Of a stretch of 64,000 bases of DNA, positions 34,190 to 43,360 are shown in pieces; the first letter of the stretch is position 1; each line of letters begins with the position of its first letter. The DNA comes from CAVPJW01 sp963705525. GTDB lineage: Bacteria > Acidobacteriota > Vicinamibacteria > Vicinamibacterales > CAVPJW01. The position numbers and the translations under genes are program-made. The notes beneath the pieces were generated by a model. The model was not told where the DNA came from, searched no databases, and saw only the letters and a list, made by a program, of their open reading frames with translations. The stretch spans positions 62,001 through 126,000 of the forward strand of contig CAVPJW010000005.1 of the NCBI GenBank assembly GCA_963705525.1, written 5' to 3'.

Positions 34190-34879
34190 ATGGTCGTTCT
34201 CCGGTGCACACAGAAGCTGCTCGCCCGGCTAAAACAGGTCGACGACCTGCCGGACGTCGAGTCCACCACACGGCTCGGCGACTGGTATGGCAACATCCTG
34301 AGAATCGGCCGTCGACAGCACCTGCTGTTCATCAGCGAACGGTCTCGACTTGCAGTCGTGACTTCCGATCACGCGAAGTCGAATCGGTTGAGCACGGTGT
34401 TCCCGGACGCCGTGTGCGAGAGGTTGGCCGTCGTCGGCGTCTCCGCTGCCGACATCGCCGACGAGCGGTCACGGATGTCGGAGATCGCGTTCGGCCGGAC
34501 CAGGAATCGCAGCCTGCTTGGCACCTTGAACGACTTCGCATTCATGGCCCAGCAGGGGAACATGAATCGGGACGAACCTGAGTCGCCAGAAGAGCTGATG
34601 CGGTTCCTCGCGCAAACACCGATTCTTGCCGCTGGACGGCGCGAGCCCGGTCGAGTTGACGCGAGCCGCGTTCGCATCCTGATCTGCCGGATGATCGCTG
34701 GGGTCGGGTGCGTCGCTCCGGTCGCTCGATTGTGCGGAAGCGCTTGGGCGCGTCAAGGGTCCGCTCGCTGCGCTCGCCGCTCTCGCGCCCTTGACCCGCC
34801 ACACGCGCTCCCTGTTTCGGCCTTTATCGGAGCGACCCCGCATTGTGGATCCCAACGCATCCCCGCAAACACTTTGTGA
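34190..34879 (+). CDS. DUF6933-like small protein with shifted C-terminus
   Basis: It starts at ATG 34190. The first ~145 residues are protein-like: MVVLRCTQKLLARLK, STTRLGDWYGNILRIGRRQ, FGRTRNRSLLGTLNDFAFMA, SPEELMRFLAQTP. After about 34625 the current frame becomes Arg/Cys-rich and unconvincing, whereas the next frame reads LPLDGASPVELTRAAFAS and stops at 34682. A native length of about 163 residues is therefore likely, with one extra base at about 34625. I associate this family with plasmids and integrative elements; no function is known. Confidence 0.65.
   Translation: MVVLRCTQKLLARLKQVDDLPDVESTTRLGDWYGNILRIGRRQHLLFISERSRLAVVTSDHAKSNRLSTVFPDAVCERLAVVGVSAADIADERSRMSEIAFGRTRNRSLLGTLNDFAFMAQQGNMNRDEPESPEELMRFLAQTPILAAGRREPGRVDASRVRILICRMIAGVGCVAPVARLCGSAWARQGSARCARRSRALDPPHALPVSAFIGATPHCGSQRIPANTL
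34748..34799. repeat. 12-bp near-perfect inverted repeat
   Basis: GCGCGTCAAGGG (34748-34759) pairs with CCCTTGACCCGC (34788-34799) with one mismatch across a 28-nt GC-rich spacer. It lies between the probable native end of the DUF6933-like gene and the convergent SIR2 gene, so it may be a termination structure. Confidence 0.55.
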
Positions 34880-34976
34880 ATCCGAACATCTACCAAGCCG
34901 AATGAAGCATTCGCGCTCGGAGGCATTCGGATGACGCTGTCGAATGGCAGACAGCGCGAGGGTCGATCCGTCACAC

Positions 34977-36257
34977 TTAGACCGGTCCGCGCATAGTGTG
35001 TTCAAGGATTTCGAGTTCTTGACGGAAGGCGGTGTCGTTGGTGCGAGCCGCGATGATCTTTGCTTCGGCAAGTAAAGTGAGGTGGTCGTCGCACGATGTG
35101 ATAAGTGCGAGCGCGAAAGTCCGCACTTCAGAGTGCGCGTCCTCGAGTAATGGGCGGATTGTCGCAACAGGAAACGAGGCAGAGGCTTCAGCGAGACTCT
35201 CAATCGCGTCGCAGCGGCTCCGATAATCGCGACTAACATCGGCCGCGGCGGCGAGGTGATTCAGGATACCGTTGTCGGGCTTGCGCTCGCCGGCTTGGGC
35301 ATGCATGAAGCCGACGGGATCGTCGGAGAGCAGAGCCGTCGGGAGGGTGGCGGCGAGGAACTTGCTCGCAGTTTGGCGGACAACGAAACCGTCTGTGGCG
35401 GGAATCTCCACCGAACGGCCAACAACGAAGGTCGGGATACGACGCGCCGACTTGCGGAACAGGTTGCGCATATCGGGGTCGCGCAGCGAGGTCCCTATGA
35501 AGAATGCCATTTCTGAATTCTCCACTGCGCTCCTGAACTCGAAGGCTAGGTCAGGGTAGGGGTGCAGGTTCATTTTCTTTTCGCGAGACGGGAGGATAGC
35601 GGCGCTACGCAGCTTGAGTAGATTTGGGGAATCAACGTGCATGGTGACGCGACCGAATAGAGGCATGGGATGGCGCAGCTTCCAGACGTCGTCCTCTTCG
35701 GCTGAATGGTACCAATCCGTTGAGCCGTGCACTTTGAGAAGTTTGTTCTCTTGCTGGCCGCTGAAGCCCTTCCAAGACGTCCATTCATCATCGCCGAAGT
35801 CGGTGAAGCCATCATAGAGCTTGACGTGCCTGCGGGCGCCAGCGATCTCGATGGCGCGGTCGTAGTTCGTCGTGGCGATGACGGTTTGGTGGTGGCTGAG
35901 GGCGTCGAGCGCGGCTCCCCACATTAGAACGGCACTTGCGGCTTCGACCCGTTCGCATATGTGGTTTACGAACCACTCCGCCTCTTGGCGGAAGACGCTT
36001 AGACCTTCGGGGTGAGTAGGAGAGGCAGTTCCCCAGTGAGCGAACGCGTCATTGGCGAGTGTCATGTGGTCGAGCTGCTCGATCAGCTGCTCCATATCGT
36101 ACTTTGGGTCCTTGAGGAACTCAGCCAGCTTGGCCGTTAAGGCTGGAGCGAGTTGGCGCTCCTCAAAGTGCTCGCGGAGCCCAACGACCATTGCGCGCAT
36201 GGCAGGAACGCCGAGTTCGACGCTTGTGCCAGCCCCGGCAAAGACGAGGATCTTCAA
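34977..36257 (-). CDS. SIR2-like NAD-binding protein with helical C-terminal region
   Basis: The protein has 426 residues from TTG 36257. Residues 1-300 form a SIR2-like Rossmann domain: GAGTS at 8-12, TTNYD at 129-133 and KVHGS at 175-179, where His177 occupies the catalytic histidine position, plus FIGTSLRD at 253-260. The Cys-x-x-Cys zinc knuckle of deacetylase sirtuins is not seen, pointing to an NAD-hydrolysing defence-type SIR2. Residues 310-426 are all-helical, possibly HEAT-like (IESLAEASASFPVATIRPLL, VRTFALALITSCDDHL). Its start overlaps the stop of the Hsp90-like gene (TTGA), so the two are translationally coupled. NAD depletion on infection is the inferred role. Confidence 0.88.
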   Translation of the reverse strand: MKILVFAGAGTSVELGVPAMRAMVVGLREHFEERQLAPALTAKLAEFLKDPKYDMEQLIEQLDHMTLANDAFAHWGTASPTHPEGLSVFRQEAEWFVNHICERVEAASAVLMWGAALDALSHHQTVIATTNYDRAIEIAGARRHVKLYDGFTDFGDDEWTSWKGFSGQQENKLLKVHGSTDWYHSAEEDDVWKLRHPMPLFGRVTMHVDSPNLLKLRSAAILPSREKKMNLHPYPDLAFEFRSAVENSEMAFFIGTSLRDPDMRNLFRKSARRIPTFVVGRSVEIPATDGFVVRQTASKFLAATLPTALLSDDPVGFMHAQAGERKPDNGILNHLAAAADVSRDYRSRCDAIESLAEASASFPVATIRPLLEDAHSEVRTFALALITSCDDHLTLLAEAKIIAARTNDTAFRQELEILEHTMRGPV

Positions 36258-37957
36258 TTGACCAGCCGCCTGAGAAACTGACGTCGAACTGGACCCAATC
36301 GGACACTCAGGTCCGTCGCTCCTTGAAGGTGTTGAACTACTTCGCCGACGTGCTGCGACGCGTGCTGCTGAACCGCGACAAGGAGACCCAGGTAGCCCTC
36401 GTTCCGCTGGCAGATGTCGAGAAGGATGGCTCGGCCGTGCTGAGATTCAGCATTGATCCACAGCGACCCACCGATGCGCGCGACGGGCGCGGCTGCCGCG
36501 CCAAGGCGGACAAGTTGTACCTTCGGGTCGGTCGGAAAGATGTCGGCGAGTGTCTGCTCATCGCGGATAAGCTGAAACGCTACTTCTTCAATATTGACAA
36601 TCTGGGGCAGCTTTGCCCGGAACTGAGAGAGGAGAAGGTCCGCCGTCGTGCCGGCGGTCAGTGGGGTATTGGCGAGAAAGCCGCCGTCTCGGTGCAGTCC
36701 TTGAATGAGATAGCCTCCTCGCGCTCGCAGAACGCTGATGGCCTTGCGTCCCTGAACGCTGGCGCTGTCGATTGGATTTGGGACGATATAGATCGATTTC
36801 GCGCCGGAAGTCTCGATTTCCTTCAGCGAGACGGTAGTTTCGCCCGTTTCGTTCAGCTGCCGAAACGCTTTGATGTTGCGGAACTCGTCGTCCCATTTCT
36901 CGGCGACGGGGGCGTAGGCGCCTCCTCGCGGGATCGCCAGCCAAACAGTGACCCATTTGCTTAGCCCCCATCCATCTTGCTCGCCGTTAGCGAGCGTATG
37001 CCGCATGTTATCGAGAGCCGTGTCTAAGATGATGGGGTGGACTTGGCGGAGGAAATTCTGCATCTCTGCGTCGAATCCCTCTGCGATGAAGGATTCCCGG
37101 TTCAACTTGGGCTTGAATCGTTTGGGATTCACGTGAAGCGAGCCCTCGATGCCCCACAATTGCGGCATGTTGAGCTCTTGCACGAATACGCCTCGATAGA
37201 GGACATCCACATGAGCGTTGCCGTCAAGCGCGCGCCAGTAGTCAATCTCGATCGGCGGGCCAAGCTCGGCCTTCTCGATCCAATCAGGAATCGGCACCGT
37301 GACGGGTGTCACATGGCGGCGACGGCCACCCTGCGCGAGCGCACCACGAGCTGAAGACGACGCGGAAAGATACGGCAGATCTCGGACCCAGTGTGGAAAC
37401 TTGCTAATGAGAAGATCGAACCGACCTTGATCGACGATATGGAGAAGGAGCGTCGTGCCGCGTTCTTCCTGCCGGCACACAGTTTCCTCAGCCGGCTTTT
37501 CCATGTCGAACATCTCGTTCGTGAACACTAGGCCGATTGGTTGTCCGGACTCACCTCGCGTATGGATCTCGAAGCGGTGGCATACGAGGAAATAGCTCAC
37601 GACGCCGATGCCGAACTCGCCAACAGCTTCGTACTTGCGACGGCTCGCTTCCTGGATCACGCTGGACGCTGATGCCCCAATCTTTGCAAAGAGCTCTGTG
37701 ACGTCGTGCTGGTTCATGCCATCGCCGTTGTCCGTGATCGTGATAGTACGTGTGACCTCATCGAACGTGACAGTGATGGCGGGATGGTAACTCGCTGCGT
37801 CACTGGTCCGGCGACCGCACGCGTCGATGGAGTTGAGAATGGCCTCTCGCAGCGCCGCGTCCGCAGACGAATAGAAGCGATCACCCGTCAAGAGGTTCAT
37901 GATGCTTGGACCGTCCAAGGAGAAGGTAGGTGGCCATTTCGAGCGTTCGTCAGGCAT
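36254..37957 (-). CDS. Hsp90-like (GHKL) ATPase, partner of the SIR2-like gene
   Basis: The protein has 567 residues from ATG 37957, which has an AGAAGAG ribosome site; 37 extra in-frame upstream codons are Arg-rich and rejected. The N-terminal GHKL ATP-binding fold is complete: N-box REAILNSIDA with Glu38 and Asn42, G1 DNGDGM at 76-81, AKIGASASS lid segment, and G2 GEFGIGVVSYF at 113-123. It continues through an Hsp90-like middle domain (PYLSASSS, VLYRGVFVQELNMPQLWGIEG, VNPKRFKPKLNRESF) to about 400, then a family-specific C-terminal region. It is shorter than HtpG and lacks its conserved dimer tail as far as can be seen. It is coupled to SIR2, so it probably acts as sensor, switch or chaperone for that effector. 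Confidence 0.88.
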   Translation of the reverse strand: MPDERSKWPPTFSLDGPSIMNLLTGDRFYSSADAALREAILNSIDACGRRTSDAASYHPAITVTFDEVTRTITITDNGDGMNQHDVTELFAKIGASASSVIQEASRRKYEAVGEFGIGVVSYFLVCHRFEIHTRGESGQPIGLVFTNEMFDMEKPAEETVCRQEERGTTLLLHIVDQGRFDLLISKFPHWVRDLPYLSASSSARGALAQGGRRRHVTPVTVPIPDWIEKAELGPPIEIDYWRALDGNAHVDVLYRGVFVQELNMPQLWGIEGSLHVNPKRFKPKLNRESFIAEGFDAEMQNFLRQVHPIILDTALDNMRHTLANGEQDGWGLSKWVTVWLAIPRGGAYAPVAEKWDDEFRNIKAFRQLNETGETTVSLKEIETSGAKSIYIVPNPIDSASVQGRKAISVLRARGGYLIQGLHRDGGFLANTPLTAGTTADLLLSQFRAKLPQIVNIEEVAFQLIRDEQTLADIFPTDPKVQLVRLGAAAAPVARIGGSLWINAESQHGRAILLDICQRNEGYLGLLVAVQQHASQHVGEVVQHLQGATDLSVRLGPVRRQFLRRLVN

Positions 37958-38303
37958 GTTCTCTTCTGCCGCACGACGTTGGTTCAGATGAAGCAACCGG
38001 CCTCCGGGGCGTGAAGCACGAGAGCCTACACGAGTCTCGCGCCGACCGGCTGGCATTGCCGCGCCCACCTCTGATTCAGAGAATCAAAATATAGGATATC
38101 GCGTCACGTTCTGCATGACATCCGAGGAGTGACCGCCAGCTCGATCTTCTCGAAGAGACACCAGCGCACGGTGGGCCATCGATAATCCCAGTCAGCGTCA
38201 GCGAGCAGCACAATTTGCAGCCTCCGTTCACGTCGCGATCGAAGTGTCACCGCTGCTAGTCCCTTCCCGATCTGCGGAACTGCCTCTAATGACCATTACG
38301 CCC

Positions 38304-41300
38304 TTACCCTGCCACCCTACCAGCCACCAGCACTTCCCGCGGCATCGCGTATCTCAATCGCCACTCGATCGTGATTGGCCGTTCCCCGTCCGCCCCATCT
38401 GGCTCCACCGGCCCGAGATACCTAAACGCCATTGTCACTCCTGCGCGCTCGTCCGCCCGTTCCCGCACGAACAGCAGGGGTGTCACGCTGTACCGCGCCG
38501 GATCGAGATGCCGCCTTCCCTCCGTCGACTCGCGCGTGGTCCGGGCCTTCGACTGCCAGTGAAAGCGCTTCTCGTTGAGTGGGAAATCCCGGTAGCGCAG
38601 GTGCTCCTTGGTCGCCGCCGCCTTGTCGAGCGTGACGAGGAGCAGATCGAACTTCTTGCCGTGTGTGAGTTCTACCCCAGTGTAATAGTCGCGAAAGTTG
38701 CCTTCCCGGGTACGATGATCGAAGGCTGCGCTCAGCTCGACGCCGAGATACCGTGCGTGCAGCGCCAGCGGGATCTCGGGCGCGAGGGCGTGTGGCGGCG
38801 TCAGCACCGCGTTCAGGTCGCGCAAGACCGGCACGAGACCTGCTATCTCTTCACGCAGTGCCGCGTGCTCCGTCCACAGCGCCTCGGCGCGAGCACCGGC
38901 ACCGATCTCCTTCCCGTAGAGCACCGCAAAGAGCATGCGTGCGAGCCGACGGTCCGCCTCGTCGACCGGTGATTCCAGCGACGCTAGCCGCGCCCACATC
39001 CCGAGTCGACGCTCATCGCCGACATGAATCAGCTTGTGAACATTCTCTAACGCCGCTCTCTCTTCTTCACCGACTGTTCGTGCATCGAGACCCGCCGAGT
39101 GCCGCAACTGCCACCAGGAGTGATCCTTACGGTACACGTCGTCGAGCGCGACGTCGGTCTCGCGAAGAAAAGCCGCCAGTGACAGCTCCGCGTGCGCCGG
39201 CTCGCGCAACAGGGCGCGAATACCCGCTTGGTCTGACGGAATCGCCCGACGCATCTGCGCGATCACGTCCTCGCGGACCTGCTCGTCGAAGCGCAGAAGA
39301 CAGCCAGCCGGAAGCCGCCCGAACCCCTTGGAAACGAACTCGGCCAGTTCGCGCGGCGTGTGGCCGAGTAGCGATCGCAGCCGTCGATCGAATCGGAACT
39401 GAAGATGCTGTCGTCCGGTGAGGTCGAAGACGACCAGTTCAGCCTTGCCCGGCGCACGACGCAGGCCGCGCCCGAACTGTTGGAGGAACACCGTGGCACT
39501 CTCGGTGGGGCGGAAGAAGAACAGCGTGTTGACGTTCGGAACGTCGACGCCTTCGTTGTAGATGTCGACCACGCACAGCACCTGCACCCGGCCGGCGTCG
39601 AGGTCGCCACGAGCGCCGCGTCGTTCGACGCTATCGGTGCTGCCGGTCACTACCTGGCTCGAAAAACCACAGTCTTTGAAACGGCGGGCGACTTCTTCGG
39701 CGTGGCGGACGTTCACGCAGAACGCGATGGCGCGCATCTCGGACCGCCGCCCGATGCATTCGCTAACTGCCCGGACCGCCCGCAACACGAACGCCTCAGC
39801 CGCCCCCACGAGCCGGCCCGCGAGTTGATCGGGCGCGTAGCGACCCGCGGTCCATGTCAGGTCACGGAGGTCGGCGCCTTCCACATCGAGCATGTAATAA
39901 CGAAATGGAACGAGCGCGTGCGGAATGGCGTTCCAGACGCGGAGGTTGCCAACCCACGGCCGTGGGAAGTGACGCTCATAGTCGAGACCGTCGGCGCGCT
40001 CTGGGGTGCCGGTCAGACCGAGCAGCTCTTTCGGTGCCACTCGGTCGAGCAATTTCTCCCAGGAATCAGCCGCGGCGTGGTGAGCCTCGTCCAGAATCAC
40101 ATGGTCGAACGCGCCGGGATCGATTGCGGAGCCGTCGCCCAGCGAGTCGATCGATGCAAACACATGGCGCTGTATGGCAGGTCGCTCGCCCTGATACAAC
40201 AGCTCGCCGAAGTCGCGCATCTGCAGCACGTTGCGAAAGATTCGCCGCGCCTGCTCAAGGATCTCGCGGCGGTGCGCGACGTACAGCAGCGTCTCAACGC
40301 GTCCCGCCTGCCGCAGCGACCGGTAGTCGAGCGCGGCCATGACAGTCTTTCCCGTGCCCGTGGCCGCGACCAAAAGATTGCGGTGCCGTCCGAACTCGCG
40401 CGCGGCCGTTAGCTCCTCAAGCACCGGTTTCTGGAAGTCCCGCGGCTCGATTTCGAACAGCAGGTCCTCGCTCGAATCGTAGCGGGCGTCCGGCGAGAGG
40501 GCCCTCGTGAGCCGCACCCGCTCCGCGTCGTTCCCAGGCTCGTACCGTTCGAACTGATGTGCATCCGCCCAGGTACTGGTCGAAGGTCTCCTGCATCTGC
40601 GCGACCAACGCTGGTTGATCCGACTGCGTCATGCGAACGTTCCATTCGAGACCGTCGGTCTGAGCGGCATGCGAGAGGTTCGACGAACCCACGAACGCCG
40701 TCGAGAACCCGCTGGCGCGATGAAAGATCCAAGCCTTGGCGTGCAGCCGCGTCGTGTTCTCGTCGTACGAGATCTTCACCGTCACATTCGGCAACGCTGC
40801 CAGTCTCTCGATCGCTAGCACATCCGATGCACCCATGTACGTCGTGGTCAACACGCGCAGCGAACGGCCGCGCGCGTCGCAGTGCCGCTCGATTTCAGTG
40901 CGAAACTTCTCGAAGCCGCTGAGCTTGATGAACGCGCACAAAAGGTCAACAGAGTCCGCGCTATCGAATTCACTTCGCAGGTGCTCGAGCAACTGGTCGC
41001 CCTCGGCATTGACGATCAGGCTCGAGGCATGGAGCGATCCACGCGGCCGCTCTGGCGCTTGTGCGGGCCTCGCGACGATCGCAGTGAGCCGCTCGGCGTT
41101 CAGGCGCAGTTCGTCATCGCGCTCGAAGACGCGTGGCGCGTGCGACCGCAGCACCGCCAGCAGCGCTTCCGCCAGTGCGAGGCCCTTAGCGGAGTCGGCC
41201 TTCAGTTCGGCTAGTGCGAGGGCGAGCCCATCCCCGAGCAGCGATTCGAGCACCGCGCCGATCGGCTCGCTCACGGTGAGCGCGGAGCGATACACTTCGA

Positions 41301-41397
41301 ATGGAGCGCCAAGGGCCGCCAGTTGGCGATCAAGACGTGCACTGACGATCTCGTCGTACACGCCAGCTTTCAGTTCGCTACGTCGCCAACCTGCCAT
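38304..41397 (-). pseudogene. PLD-SF2 helicase-DUF3427 protein, single frameshift
   Basis: This was originally one protein of about 1030 residues. From ATG 41397 the first ~275 residues include a phospholipase-D-like domain (VDLLCAFIKLSGFEKFRTEI, LHAKAWIFHR, FVGSSNLSHAA). At 40568-40570 a run of C carries one base too many. After it, the next frame reads ADAHQFERYEPGNDAERVR and continues into a DEAD/DEAH helicase: Walker A AATGTGKTVMA, DEAHHAA, TGTPERADGLD, FFRPTESATVFLQQFGRGLRR. The C-terminal DUF3427 follows (FRDYYTGVELTHGKKFDLLL, FHWQSKARTTRESTEG). As sequenced, helicase and PLD parts are separate frames. It is a likely restriction/defence nuclease-helicase next to the SIR2-Hsp90-like pair. 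Confidence 0.85.
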
Positions 41398-41540
41398 GCA
41401 ACCTCCTGGGGCTCAATACACAGTCTGCCGCGGCTAAACCTGCCCTCACGTAAACTAGCTCATCATCGAGTTTCCCCATAGTTTCAGTAGGGTGTGGCGG
41501 ATCAGTGTCCCAATTGCCGGTCGTTCGATTGGAGGGGCCC

Positions 41541-41756
41541 ATGACTGTTTACGTTCTCGTTCGTGAAGATCAGAGCGAACATGGGTTTGTCGACGCGAGC
41601 ATCGTCGGTCTGTTTCGCAATCAGGATGAGGCCACAGTGGTCCTGAAATCGAGCGTAGCCGACGCTCGCGAGCAGGGCCTGCGCGTGTGTGGTGACCCTG
41701 GAACAGAGCCGGAGTGGGAGGTCTCCTGGAACATCGAGCCACATCCGCTCCAGTAA
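41541..41756 (+). CDS. Small hypothetical protein
   Basis: This gene encodes 71 residues from ATG 41541, with an excellent GGAGGGG site 3 bases upstream. It begins MTVYVLVREDQSEHGFVDAS and ends EWEVSWNIEPHPL, a compact alpha/beta pattern with no recognised domain. An in-frame upstream start at 41505 is less likely. It lies in the island between the helicase and a second small gene. Confidence 0.6.
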   Translation: MTVYVLVREDQSEHGFVDASIVGLFRNQDEATVVLKSSVADAREQGLRVCGDPGTEPEWEVSWNIEPHPLQ

Positions 41757-41890
41757 CTGTCTCTCGCTCGGCCCCGGTTCTGTTTACCAAGACGGATCCA
41801 TCGCGCAGCCGCGCGCGAGGTCGGACAGGCCAAGACGAGTAACGGTTCAATGCTCGTGCTCGTTACGAGACTGTAATAGTCAATGCGTCC

Positions 41891-42298
41891 GTGCCCACCC
41901 TTCTGCGACAGCAGGTCGATCGATGGGCTCAGACCTGGATCACCGCGAAGTTCTCGCGGCTACTAGAATTGCGGGCGCGCGATCCAGGTCCCTTCAACTA
42001 CCCGATCGAGGTGTTCTGCGAGTGGCGGGGCAAGGCTTTCTACCTCAATGTTCGATACCGCGCTCGCAGCCGCAAGGTCGAAGATGATTTCGTCGTTCGT
42101 CACACACGAATGACGCTAACCGGTTTCGGCAGATTCGACCTGGCGTACTTCCGGCACACGGACAAATGGTTCACGGTCTACCGAGGTCTGACGGCGACGG
42201 ACTGCTTTCGAGAGATCGACGGAGAACGAGATCTTCTGGCCGACGACCTGACCGAGCAGGTCGATCCGTTCATCGTTCCCCGTCGAGCATCCGGATGA
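41891..42298 (+). CDS. Hypothetical protein of the island
   Basis: The protein has 135 residues from GTG 41891. The sequence is strongly protein-like and basic: RQQVDRWAQTWITAKFSRLL, PIEVFCEWRGKAFYLNVRYR, TRMTLTGFGRFDLAYFRHTD and WFTVYRGLTATDCFREIDG. No known domain is recognised. Its last 29 bases overlap the end of the convergent exonuclease gene. Confidence 0.65.
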   Translation: MPTLLRQQVDRWAQTWITAKFSRLLELRARDPGPFNYPIEVFCEWRGKAFYLNVRYRARSRKVEDDFVVRHTRMTLTGFGRFDLAYFRHTDKWFTVYRGLTATDCFREIDGERDLLADDLTEQVDPFIVPRRASG

Positions 42299-42713
42299 GG
42301 GCCTCGGCGTTCCCGAGTGCGTCGTGGACAGGGTGATGATCGTGCTTGGTCCGCCGCAGACGCTTCCACTTCTGCGTGCTGTGGAAGTCGCCGACCAGCC
42401 CGGCGTAGAAGTCGGCGATACGCCGGCCGGAGTGCCCGAACGGGTTCTCGCCGAAGTAGCGCCAGAAGTAGAAGTTGATCCACTGGAAGTCGTAGGCCGG
42501 GTTGTCAGAGACGAAGACAACGGGCTTCCGCGGTTCGAGCCATTCGCGGAACTGGCGAAACGTCTCCTCGGAGCAGTCCGTGCCGTGGAACGTCTCGGTG
42601 CGTCCTTCTCGAAGCGCGTTGAAGTCGACGGCGCCGAACTCCGTCATGTCGCCCACGGACGGCGCACCGACGCCGAACGGCGCCTCACAGTCGACGACGA
42701 TCAGAGTTCCCAT
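42270..42713 (-). CDS. DEDD-type 3'-5' exonuclease (Rv2179c-like)
   Basis: The protein has 147 residues, a compact RNase H-fold exonuclease. Acidic catalytic residues are visible as Asp8 and Glu10 in IVVDCEA, Asp70/Asp75 in SDNPAYDFQW, and the terminal HHPVHDALGNAEAL with Asp131. These correspond to motifs I-III of DEDDh exonucleases and to the small exoribonuclease family represented by Rv2179c. The start overlaps a possible small upstream reading frame by 13 bases. In the island it may process RNA or DNA for defence or maintenance of the element; this is inference. Confidence 0.8.
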   Translation of the reverse strand: MGTLIVVDCEAPFGVGAPSVGDMTEFGAVDFNALREGRTETFHGTDCSEETFRQFREWLEPRKPVVFVSDNPAYDFQWINFYFWRYFGENPFGHSGRRIADFYAGLVGDFHSTQKWKRLRRTKHDHHPVHDALGNAEALIRMLDGER

Positions 42714-42979
42714 CGCTTGTCACCGTCCCGGACCAGTGTCGCATCGTCGGTGACGATGCTGCGAGCGCCCGAACGTCTTTGCCGGGAGTCGCCATGATTC
42801 GCCGCCTGCCGATGACGTTGACGACCAGGAGTCACCGGCGTTAGCATCGACTCCTCACCACTCGCCCCGTCCTGCGCCGACCGGCGCGGAGGGACGCTAG
42901 CCAAACAGTTCACACATTCATTCAGCCGCCAGATTTCCACCGACCAGTCCGGTAGCGCGAGCTGATTCGAGGTTGCCAC
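42701..42979 (-). CDS. Possible small protein upstream of the exonuclease
   Basis: A 92-residue frame starts MATSNQLALPDWSVEIWRLN and ends VTDDATLVRDGDKRWEL, both of which look protein-like, but the middle (about residues 45-70) is Arg/Gln/His-rich and may be out of frame. Its stop overlaps the exonuclease start by 13 bases, consistent with coupling. The remaining 42,980-43,111 stretch holds nothing I can support. Confidence 0.3.
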   Translation of the reverse strand: MATSNQLALPDWSVEIWRLNECVNCLASVPPRRSAQDGASGEESMLTPVTPGRQRHRQAANHGDSRQRRSGARSIVTDDATLVRDGDKRWEL

Positions 42980-43111
42980 GGCTTAAGGCCATGGCGGTCA
43001 GATGGGCCGCTGAACCCGAGGGCGGCTCCGGACCACACGCCCGGCGACGCGCTCAGCGCATCGCACGACGTCCTCCCCAACGACACCTCGGCTCAACTTC
43101 GAGAGGTTGCC

Positions 43112-43360
43112 ATGGAACCGAGAGACGTCACCCCGCCCGTCGAAACCGCACAGGAACAGCAGGAACCCATCGCGCGACCAGGTCCGGCCATCGAGCCGCG
43201 CTGGCTCGATGTCGACACGGCCGCGCAAGTACCTCTGCATGACGCGACACGCGCTGTACCACCAGGTCGCGCGACGTCCAGCTGCCGTTCGTCCGTCACG
43301 GTCGTCTCCTGAGATTCGATCGCCTAGCGCTCGACCGCTGGTTGGAGAAGGAGGTGAAGT
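43112..43360 (+). pseudogene. Excisionase-like HTH protein, two frameshifts
   Basis: ATG 43112 starts MEPRDVTPPVETAQEQQEPI, and the frame reaches RWLDVDTAAQ. The HTH continues in the next frame (YLCMTRHALYHQVARR) and, after 43278, in the third (QLPFVRHGRLLRFDRLALDR, WLEKEVK). Combined, this is a complete MerR/AlpA-type helix-turn-helix of the kind encoded just before tyrosine integrases and acting as excisionase or regulator. The integrase start and its ribosome site (AAGGAGGTG, 43348-43356) lie at its 3' end. Both shifts are apparent one-base gains. Confidence 0.65.

Noticed and set aside
33828..34190. 120-codon plus-strand frame over the 18-bp inverted repeat
   Set aside because: Arg/Pro-rich composition and dependence on the inverted repeat sequence suggest chance openness.
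31144..34682. Programmed +1 frameshifting in the island genes
   Set aside because: The shifts are at unrelated sequences without shared slippery sites and affect many unrelated families, so mutation or sequencing error is simpler.
39405..40412. 335-codon plus-strand open frame opposite the helicase
   Set aside because: Shadow of the helicase domain; helicase motifs on the minus strand are unambiguous.
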